Assembly: GCA_020846975.1 (NCBI GenBank)
Contig: JADLCX010000027.1
Span: 1 to 64,000, forward strand
Origin: Phycisphaerales bacterium
GTDB lineage: Bacteria; Planctomycetota; Phycisphaerae; Phycisphaerales; UBA1924
Direction of reading: 5' to 3'
Length of the DNA stretch: 64,000 nucleotides
Numbering within the stretch: the first letter of the stretch is position 1; each line of letters starts with the position of its first letter. A program made the translations under genes and the position numbers. Under the pieces are notes generated by a model that saw nothing but the letters and a program-made list of their open reading frames with translations, did no database searches and was not told where the DNA came from. Shown here one piece after another: positions 57,803-64,000 of this stretch.

Positions 57803-58567
57803 GTGCCTGCAACTGGCGGTGTCGCCGTGTCGGACAATCGGAATCAACCCCCGTCCCCCACCTCCCCGCTTCCCCGTCCGTCGCTCGACCAGGCGGTTCG
57901 GTCAGCGATCGCGGGGGAGCCGCTCGAGCTCGATCAAGCCATGCTGCTGGTATCGAGCCGGTTGCTGGCGCGAATCGACCGGCGCCTGCCCGCGGATGTG
58001 CGAACAACCCAAGGTCCGGAGGACCTCATGCAGGAGACCTTCACGGACGCCTTTCGCGCCTTCCCGACCTTTCGACTGCCGGTGACCGAAACGGATGCCG
58101 GCGAGCCGTTCTTCCGCTGGCTGTGCACCATCGCCGAGCACCGCATCGTGGATGCCGTGCGTGCCACCCGCTCGCTCAAGCGAGGAGGCACCCAGGTGAG
58201 CGATGATGGAAGCGACGGCCCGCACCTCCCGCGCGCCGGGCCCCCCGTCCGCATCGAGTGCGCGGATGCCCAGACCAGCCTGGCTCCTCTGGTCGAGATC
58301 CTCGCGATCAACACCTGGACGCCAAGCCGGTCGGCTTCGGGGCGAGAACTCGAGGCCGCGCTCCGGTCGGCGATCCAGACCCTTTTCCCCGCGTATCGCG
58401 AGGCGCTGGAACTCCGCTACCTTCGCGGGCTTTCTCCGATCGAGGTCGCCGAGAAACTCGGACGGACGGAGGAGGCGGTGCACAAACTGTGCAGCCGCGC
58501 CCTCGGTGCCCTCCGCCGAGCCCTGGATCAGCCTCCCGGCCCGCCGGAAACCCCCACCCGGTCGTAG
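57803..58567 (+). CDS. ECF-type RNA polymerase sigma factor, planctomycete kinase-linked type
   Basis: The 254-residue factor has a Pro-rich N-terminus and then region 2 (about 60-130, with TQGPEDLMQETFTDAFRAFPTF and WLCTIAEHRIVDAVRA). Region 4 is near the end (LFPAYREALELRYLRGLSPIEVAEKLGRTEEAVHKLCSRALGALRRAL), the helix-turn-helix that reads the -35 box. This class of planctomycete ECF factor is usually followed by a large Ser/Thr kinase and is thought to be controlled by it rather than by an anti-sigma factor. Here the kinase starts 54 nt downstream, so the same coupling is likely. It could control the divergent secreted proteases. Confidence 0.87.
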   Translation: MPATGGVAVSDNRNQPPSPTSPLPRPSLDQAVRSAIAGEPLELDQAMLLVSSRLLARIDRRLPADVRTTQGPEDLMQETFTDAFRAFPTFRLPVTETDAGEPFFRWLCTIAEHRIVDAVRATRSLKRGGTQVSDDGSDGPHLPRAGPPVRIECADAQTSLAPLVEILAINTWTPSRSASGRELEAALRSAIQTLFPAYREALELRYLRGLSPIEVAEKLGRTEEAVHKLCSRALGALRRALDQPPGPPETPTRS

Positions 58568-58621
58568 CCGGCAGGTGATTCCGTCCCCACGCGCGGGAGG
58601 GCCCGCCTCGCACTCCGCTTC

Positions 58622-61600
58622 TTGAACCGAACACCCTCCGTCACGAGCCCCGGATCGCAACCGTTGAACCCGCCCCAGACCAGCCCATCCCGTGAACAGA
58701 GCGATTCGCCGAGCAACACCGGCTCGCGCACCGGGGCTTCGCGCGCCCGGGCGGTCCGCACGGTCATCGCCGACTGCATGGCTCGCCGCGCATCCGGCCA
58801 GGCCGTGTCCGATGCCGCGATCATCGCCGCGCACCCCGACCTGATGCCCGAACTTGAGCAGGAACTCCAACTGCTGTCGCTCATTGAACGCGCTCGCGAC
58901 CGGGCCGCCGCGGATCCCGGCTCCCACCGACCGGCCGCGGTTTCCGACGCGAGCACCGTCGGATCGCGCACGGGAACGGCAAGCGACGTGGCCCTCGATG
59001 ATGCCGGGTTTCCCCCCGGCTACAGCCCCGTGCGGGAGGTCTTCCGGGGCGGGCAGGGCGTTGTGTTCGAGGCGGTGCAGCACGCCACCGGCCGGCGCGT
59101 CGCGGTGAAGGTGCGGCACGAGCCGCTCGCGCCCGGCAGTTCCAGTTTCGAGCGGTTCGAGCGCGAGGTAGAGATCCTCGCCCAGCTCGACCACCCAAAC
59201 ATCGTGAAGGTCCTCGACTCGGGCACATACCTGTCGCACCCGTTCTACGTCATGGACTACGTTGAGGGCAGACCGCTCGACGAGCACCTTGCCTCGGCAC
59301 AGGCGTCGGACGTGCGCGCTCGCCTGCAACTCTTCGAGAAGATCGCCGCGGCCGTGTCGGCGGCCCACATCCGCGGCGTCATCCACCGCGACCTCAAGCC
59401 GGCGAACATCCTCGTGGACTCGACGGGCCAGCCCAAACTGGTCGACTTCGGGCTGGCACGGCTGACCCACCTGGCCGGAAGTCTGGCTGACGTGGGCTCC
59501 GACTCGTCGCGCACCCTCGCGGGCCAGTTCCTCGGCTCGGTTCCGTGGGCGAGCCCCGAGCAGGCCGACGGCGACCCCGCGAAGATCGATGTTCGCAGCG
59601 ATGTGTACTCGCTCGGCGTCGTGCTCTTCCAGATGCTCACCGGCAGGATGCCCTACACCCTTCCGCCGGGCGATCAGGCCCGCAACCCCCGCGGGCTTCG
59701 GCTTGCGCTCGATGTCATCAGGACCGAGCCGCCGCTGCGTGCTTCCAGCCTGCGCCGCGACATCGACCCCGACATCGACACGATCCTCTTCAAGTGCCTG
59801 GCCAAAGAGCCCGAGCGCCGCTACCAGAGCGCGGCGGAGCTGGCCGACGATCTCCGCCGGCACCTCGAGTACCGGCCCATCGTCGCGCGCCCGCCCACGC
59901 TGTCCTACCAGTTCAAGCGGTTCGTTCGTCGAAACCGGGTGGTCGTGCTCGGCGCATCAACGGTGGCCCTGGCCCTGGTTGCCGGGGCGGTCGCCACGCT
60001 GGTGCAGTTGTCGCGCGCCCGCGAGGCCGAGGCGCTGGCGACGGTCCGCGCCGCCGAGGCCGAGCACCACTCCTACACCGCCAACATCTTCGGGGCTCAC
60101 ATGGCGCTCAAGGCCGGCGACGGCCCATCGGTGCAGGCACGGCTCGAAGCCGCGCCCCCGGGCGAGCGCGGGTGGGAGTGGCGGTACCTGATGGCCCAGA
60201 CCGATCAGGCGATGAGCGAACTCGAAACTCCCGAGCCCGTGGGCTTCGTCCGCCCGCTGGGCCGCACGGGCGTGGTGGTCGGTTCGTGCCGATCGGGCAC
60301 GCTGCGGGGCTGGGATATCCGATCGGGCCGACAGGTTTGGGAAGCCCCCTCGATCGAGGGCACGGTCAACATGTGCGTCTCGGCCGACGGGCGCCGCGTC
60401 GTCACGCTCGACAACCAGGAACTGGCGGTTCACAACGGCGGATCCGGCTCCCTGATCAAGCGCTGGCATGTCGCCGATCAACAGACGCTCGGCAGCGCCT
60501 GGCTCACGGCCGATGGCTCACGACTGGTCGCCGGAGGGCGGGAACAGTGGGGCATACGCATCTTCGAGACCGACACCGGCCGTGAACTGGTCGCATCCGG
60601 TCCGCTCGAAAGCAGCGCCCACTCGGTAGCCTTCACGCCCGACGGGCGACTCGTGCTCAGCATCGAATCGCCGCGGCTGGTCGTCCGCTCGGCCGCGGAC
60701 CTGAGCATCGTGCGGACCATCGAACTGGAACCACGCCGGTTCAAGTCCGCGGCGAGAGTCTACACCTCTCCCGACGGACGCACGGCGGCGGTGAGCCGCA
60801 TCGAGAACATCATGCTCTTCGACATCGCCTCGGGCGCCCGGGCCGGCGAGCTCCGCGGGCACACCCAGTTCGTGAACGACCTGGTGTTCGGACCCGACGG
60901 CGCATCGATCGTCACCTGCTCGACCGATGCCACGGTGCGAGAGTGGGACACCGCCTCCCTGACCTGCAAACGCATCCTGATGGGGCACCGCGAGTTGGTG
61001 TACAGGGTCTGCATCGAGCCCGCGACCGGGCGCATCATCTCGACCGCGCCGGAAGAGCCTCGACCGATGGTCTGGAGCGCGTCCTCAGGTCTGGCGTGCC
61101 TCAGCCCCGACCTGCCGCCAACCGCGAGCGTGCTCGGTCTGGCCGCGCGCGACCGAGGCGTGATCTGCACGATCGACGCTCAGGCCGTGATGGCGCGTGT
61201 GACCCTCGACGGAACCACGCTCACGCCGATCGGCGAGGGGATGAAACTGCTCCCGCGACAGGCCATCGCCGACCGCACCGGACGGTTTGTGGCCTTCATC
61301 GACACCGGGGGCGCGGGCCACGTCTACCAGACCGCCGACGGCGTGCAGTCCGGCGCCTTTGTGCCGCCGACCGACCGCGCCATGCGTGCGCTCAGCCCCG
61401 ATGGCGAGCGCTTGATCTTCACCCTCCCGGATCGGGCGCGGGATGAGGACGCCGTTTCACAACCCGACGGCGCGAGTTTGGACGTGGTGGAGACCCGCAC
61501 CGGTCGAGCACGCTCGATCCAGATGCCGGACGATCGGTACGACTTCATGACCTTCGGGAACGACGGCCGCACGGTGTTCGCGCTCGGGCCCGAGACCGAC

Positions 61601-62038
61601 CTGGTGACATGGAGCATCGAGGATGGCGCGCCGCCCCGGGTTCTGGTGCGGTCCGACGAGCACCACCGGATCTTCTCGCTGAACGTCGATCCGTCCGGCC
61701 CGCGCGTCGTGATCGGCGATTCCACCGGCGCGATCAGGATCGTCGAGGCCGACACCGGCAGGGTCGTGCGCTCGCTCGGAGGCCCCCCGGCGCCGCCGGT
61801 GTTCAGCCTCGCGTTCACGCCCGACGGTCGGCGGCTCGCCGCGGGCATCGGCGACGGGACCATCCGCTTCTTCGACGCCCAGACCGGCGAGGAACTGCTC
61901 ACCCTCCGAGGCATCGACCTGTTCGCCGACATGCTCGCGTTCACCGACGACGGCGCGACGCTGTTCGGACGCTCTCACGGCCGACGGGCCTTCCTGTGGA
62001 ACGGCGCGGCCTCGCCCAGATCGCCGGCAGCGCCGTGA
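58622..62038 (+). CDS. Ser/Thr protein kinase with WD40 repeats
   Basis: The 1138-residue protein has an N-terminal helical module (ARAVRTVIADCMARRASGQAVSDAAIIAAHPDLMPELEQEL) typical of planctomycete sigma-linked kinases. The Pkn kinase domain (about 135-410) has FRGGQGVVFEA, VAVKV, HRDLKPANIL and DFGLA, with WASPEQ as the activation-end motif. Near residue 440 is one membrane helix (VVVLGASTVALALVAGAVATLV). The rest is a WD40/YVTN-type beta-propeller outside the cytoplasm, with 'FTPDGR' and 'FGPDGASIVTCSTD' blades. TTG 58622 is the first start that keeps the helical module. It probably senses an external signal and phosphorylates the sigma factor. Confidence 0.88.
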   Translation: MNRTPSVTSPGSQPLNPPQTSPSREQSDSPSNTGSRTGASRARAVRTVIADCMARRASGQAVSDAAIIAAHPDLMPELEQELQLLSLIERARDRAAADPGSHRPAAVSDASTVGSRTGTASDVALDDAGFPPGYSPVREVFRGGQGVVFEAVQHATGRRVAVKVRHEPLAPGSSSFERFEREVEILAQLDHPNIVKVLDSGTYLSHPFYVMDYVEGRPLDEHLASAQASDVRARLQLFEKIAAAVSAAHIRGVIHRDLKPANILVDSTGQPKLVDFGLARLTHLAGSLADVGSDSSRTLAGQFLGSVPWASPEQADGDPAKIDVRSDVYSLGVVLFQMLTGRMPYTLPPGDQARNPRGLRLALDVIRTEPPLRASSLRRDIDPDIDTILFKCLAKEPERRYQSAAELADDLRRHLEYRPIVARPPTLSYQFKRFVRRNRVVVLGASTVALALVAGAVATLVQLSRAREAEALATVRAAEAEHHSYTANIFGAHMALKAGDGPSVQARLEAAPPGERGWEWRYLMAQTDQAMSELETPEPVGFVRPLGRTGVVVGSCRSGTLRGWDIRSGRQVWEAPSIEGTVNMCVSADGRRVVTLDNQELAVHNGGSGSLIKRWHVADQQTLGSAWLTADGSRLVAGGREQWGIRIFETDTGRELVASGPLESSAHSVAFTPDGRLVLSIESPRLVVRSAADLSIVRTIELEPRRFKSAARVYTSPDGRTAAVSRIENIMLFDIASGARAGELRGHTQFVNDLVFGPDGASIVTCSTDATVREWDTASLTCKRILMGHRELVYRVCIEPATGRIISTAPEEPRPMVWSASSGLACLSPDLPPTASVLGLAARDRGVICTIDAQAVMARVTLDGTTLTPIGEGMKLLPRQAIADRTGRFVAFIDTGGAGHVYQTADGVQSGAFVPPTDRAMRALSPDGERLIFTLPDRARDEDAVSQPDGASLDVVETRTGRARSIQMPDDRYDFMTFGNDGRTVFALGPETDLVTWSIEDGAPPRVLVRSDEHHRIFSLNVDPSGPRVVIGDSTGAIRIVEADTGRVVRSLGGPPAPPVFSLAFTPDGRRLAAGIGDGTIRFFDAQTGEELLTLRGIDLFADMLAFTDDGATLFGRSHGRRAFLWNGAASPRSPAAP

Positions 62039-62044
62039 TCGCGG

Positions 62045-62233
62045 CTACGCGGCCTTGCGTGACTCGGCCACACCCGACATGGCTCTGCGGCCTGTGCGGA
62101 TGGCCGAGCCGAACTTCCCGGCTCGGTACGCCTCGATCGCCCTGGCTTCCACCGCGGCCCGCGACGAGTCCTGGCCAAACGCCTGCCGAAGTTCGCGCTC
62201 AAGATCCGAGGAGATGTCGACATGAAGGCCCAT
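62045..62233 (-). CDS. Small protein resembling a truncated UPF0175 family member
   Basis: The ATG at 62233 gives 62 residues, much shorter than the ORF track entry. MGLHVDISSDLERELRQAFG, then EARAIEAYRAGKFGSA, recalls UPF0175 antitoxin-like proteins (usually about 80-90 residues with YREGKISLGKAAEL and an HTH). The C-terminal HTH half is missing, replaced by AIRTGRRAMSG. It may be a decayed gene. No toxin gene is next to it, and it lies 6 nt from the end of the kinase gene. Confidence 0.4.
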   Translation of the reverse strand: MGLHVDISSDLERELRQAFGQDSSRAAVEARAIEAYRAGKFGSAIRTGRRAMSGVAESRKAA

Positions 62234-62375
62234 GCCGGATCTCGAAGCAGTCTTCGGTCGGACGACGACGGACCGGACGGAGAAGGCTCGAGCACGAAGG
62301 GGCCGCGCGGGGGGATGCGCAGCACGCTCAGTGAAAGATGAGGACATCTCCACGGCTCGGTCCGATGAATCGAGG

Positions 62376-63464
62376 GTGATCAAGTACATCGGTTCCAAAC
62401 GCACGCTCATCCCCGTCATCCTCGAAGCCGTCCGCAGGGCGGCGAACGCCCACTGCGTCATCGACCTGTTCTCCGGCACGTCGCGCGTGGGCCACGCGCT
62501 CAAGGCCGCCGGATACCGCGTTCTCTCCAACGACCACAACGCCTACGCGGCCACCCTCGCCCGCTGCTACGTGCAGGCCGACGCCGAGGACGTGATCGCC
62601 GACGCCAAGAAACTTGTCCGCGAGTTCAACGCGCTGAAGGGCGAGCCGGGGTACTTCACCGAGACGTTCTGCGAGAGGTCCCGCTTCTTCCAGCCCAAGA
62701 ACGGGGCGAGGATCGACGCGATCCGCGAGGCTATCGCCGTCAAGGGGCTTGAACCGGAACTCGAAGCGGTGATGCTCGTCTCGCTCATGGAGGCCGCCGA
62801 CCGCGTGGACTCCACCACCGGCCTGCAGATGGCGTACCTCAAGACGTGGGCGCCGCGCGCCCACAACGACCTGGAGCTGCGCGTCCCCGAAGTGCTGCCG
62901 CGCGCCAAGCACGGCAAGGGGCAGGCGACGTGCCTGGATGCGCTCGAAGCGGCCAAACTGCTCGAAGCCGACGTGGCGTACATCGACCCGCCATACAACC
63001 AGCACTCGTACCTGGGCAACTACCACGCCTGGGAATCGCTCGTGCGCTGGGACAAGCCGGAGGTCTACGGCATCGCCTGCAAGCGGGTGGATGTCCGCCA
63101 GCGGCAGAGCATCTTCAACTCCCGCCCGCAGTTCGCGGGCGTCATGCGGAAACTCCTCGCCGCCGTCCGCGCCCCGGTGCTGGTCGTGTCGTTCAACAAC
63201 GAGGGGTACCTCGCCCGCGAGGAGATGGAATCCATGCTCGCGGCCCTGTGGGACGGGCAGGGCAAGGTCACGACCATCGAGAACGACTTCAAGCGGTACG
63301 TGGGCGCGCAGATCGGCATCTACAACCCGCAGGGGGAGAAGGTCGGCAAGGTCAGCCACCTGACGAACAAGGAGTACGTTTACGTTGTGTCTCGCCGGCC
63401 TGCGGCGGAGTGGATCTCAGCGATGCGTGGGGTTGATGCGTCGCGGGCGGAGTTGTGCGCATAG
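62376..63464 (+). CDS. Dam-family DNA adenine methylase (D12 class)
   Basis: The 362-residue protein begins at the GTG giving VIKYIGSKRTLIP, the standard start of D12 class N6-adenine methylases; a GTG at 62331 would add 15 residues. Motif I lies in HCVIDLFSGTSRVGHALKAAGYRVLSNDHN, and motif IV is AYIDPPYNQHSYLGNYHAW. The order (motif I before DPPY) is the alpha class. No nuclease follows, so it may be a solitary methylase for regulation or anti-restriction. It has no close link to the beta-class methylase at 46.4 kb. Confidence 0.85.
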   Translation: MIKYIGSKRTLIPVILEAVRRAANAHCVIDLFSGTSRVGHALKAAGYRVLSNDHNAYAATLARCYVQADAEDVIADAKKLVREFNALKGEPGYFTETFCERSRFFQPKNGARIDAIREAIAVKGLEPELEAVMLVSLMEAADRVDSTTGLQMAYLKTWAPRAHNDLELRVPEVLPRAKHGKGQATCLDALEAAKLLEADVAYIDPPYNQHSYLGNYHAWESLVRWDKPEVYGIACKRVDVRQRQSIFNSRPQFAGVMRKLLAAVRAPVLVVSFNNEGYLAREEMESMLAALWDGQGKVTTIENDFKRYVGAQIGIYNPQGEKVGKVSHLTNKEYVYVVSRRPAAEWISAMRGVDASRAELCA

Positions 63465-63506
63465 GCGCGGGGATCGGCATCGAGCCGGGATCGCAACGAT
63501 CCAATC

Positions 63507-63523
63507 GGGCAAAGACCTTGCCC
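63507..63523. terminator. Weak hairpin after the Dam-family gene
   Basis: GGGCAA/TTGCCC with loop AGACC lies 43 nt after the stop codon. It has no T-tract, so termination is uncertain. Confidence 0.35.
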
Positions 63524-63582
63524 AGACTGCCCCACTGCCGGTCGAAGATGGCGAAGTTTCTGGCGGAATCGGGCCGGATCAC

Positions 63583-63611
63583 TTGACACGCGGCCGGTGC
63601 TGTGCGAGTTT
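63583..63611 (+). promoter_or_regulatory. Promoter for the final partial gene
   Basis: TTGACA (63583-63588) and GAGTTT (63606-63611) are 17 nt apart. The -10 is weak. The transcript leader would be about 73 nt. Confidence 0.45.
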
Positions 63612-63690
63612 TGAGGTCCGGGATCGGGAGGGAAGGTCGCGGAGAGGGATTCGCCCGTCGGCTCATGGCCCGGGCACCGGTTACACCACC

Positions 63691-64000
63691 ATGAAGACTG
63701 TCGTTGTGCGTCAGTTGGCCGCGCTTGCGGCCGCGGGGTTGAGCGGGCTTGTGTTGACGGCGCCGTCGCTCGCGGGCGTGCCGGGGATCACCTGGCCCGG
63801 CGCGGGAGCTGGGCAACCGAACCCGAACGCGGGATATCCGCCGGTCAGTTTCTGGAAGGAAGAGGGCGTCGTCGGCAACAACTTCATCAACACGATGATC
63901 GACCAGAACGGAACGATTTACGACGTGCAGTACCCGGGCGCGGGCGGTGTGAACGGCGTCGGGACACGGAACGAGGGGTACGCGGGCGGGTTCGACACGT
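63691..64000 (+). CDS. Secreted protein, 3' end beyond the window
   Basis: The open frame from ATG 63691 runs without a stop to the window edge (103 codons seen) and is not in the ORF track. A signal peptide (RQLAALAAAGLSGLVLTAPSLAG) is followed by Gly/Pro-rich sequence, then VSFWKEEGVVGNNFINTMIDQNGTIYDVQYPGAGG and VGTRNEGYAGG. The last part looks like a beta-sheet domain of an exported enzyme. A glucoamylase/glucodextranase-type N-terminal domain is possible but only a guess. Confidence 0.7.
   Translation, partial: MKTVVVRQLAALAAAGLSGLVLTAPSLAGVPGITWPGAGAGQPNPNAGYPPVSFWKEEGVVGNNFINTMIDQNGTIYDVQYPGAGGVNGVGTRNEGYAGGFDT

Noticed and set aside
57902-59863. 653-codon minus-strand ORF over the sigma factor and kinase
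   Set aside because: Antisense to recognised domains in both plus-strand genes.
1-64000. tRNA or rRNA genes and insertion sequences
   Set aside because: No conserved rRNA blocks, tRNA cloverleaf with GGTTCGAATCC-like arm, or transposase gene could be recognised by eye; a covariance-model search would be needed to exclude a tRNA.

Overview
The window is about 64 kb of GC-rich DNA from a bacterial chromosome. It most probably comes from a planctomycete of the class Phycisphaerae. The evidence is a HYExAFE-type nuclease-fold protein, two secreted proteases ending in the FDFL..GC dockerin-like tail, a 3183-residue surface protein with the LEPR-XLL-type motif LEQRQLLFA, a Ser/Thr kinase fused to WD40 repeats beside an ECF sigma factor, and a CPECG zinc-ribbon small membrane protein. 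No rRNA, tRNA, CRISPR array, prophage or complete transposon was recognised.

Layout. 0.1-3.5 kb: a DUF4190-like membrane protein, then an MlaF-like ATPase and an MCE (MlaD-like) lipid-transport protein, with no permease in the window. 3.5-8.5 kb: a 21-bp tandem array, a perfect 25-bp inverted repeat, a zinc-ribbon membrane protein, a HYExAFE protein, three very small membrane proteins and a RicT/PSP1 protein with a long RG-rich tail. 8.7-16.1 kb: a 21-residue lysine peptide, dapB, an M16-like protein without its zinc motif, a fused ABC permease, two lipoprotein-type secreted proteins (one an FKBP isomerase) and pdxA. 16.2-25.8 kb: the giant beta-repeat surface protein. 26-34.5 kb, minus strand: GNAT, DUF4239, gnd, a proline/alanine-rich membrane protein, holA and trpE. 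34.5-42.4 kb: a C25-like secreted protein, MOSC, comEC, a pseudopilin, a TsaC-like/LMW-phosphatase fusion and rpiB. 42.7-51.1 kb: nuoD without other nuo genes, a CPA2 antiporter, a lower-GC restriction-modification island, a GT39-type glycosyltransferase and a SAM methyltransferase. 51.5-62 kb: two secreted proteases facing an ECF sigma/kinase pair. 62-64 kb: a UPF0175-like fragment, a Dam-family methylase and the start of a secreted protein.

Transcription signals form a clear pattern. At thirteen starts (145, 1162, 4014, 4645, 5396, 12071, 15072, 34471-, 34495, 40864, 43971-, 44558, 57803) a TAnnnT -10-like hexamer ends only 5-8 nt before the ATG/GTG. This implies leaderless or near-leaderless mRNAs. 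Many other genes carry ordinary GGAG/AGGAG ribosome sites, so two initiation modes seem to coexist. I used this pattern to choose several starts.

Non-coding structure is the other notable theme. There are two degenerate 21-bp tandem arrays, an intergenic family of inverted repeats bounded by CAACGCGGAG/CTCCGCGTTG, a perfect 12-bp palindrome inside dapB, and several long terminator hairpins. The ORF track contains many long antisense shadows typical of high-GC DNA, and these were discarded.
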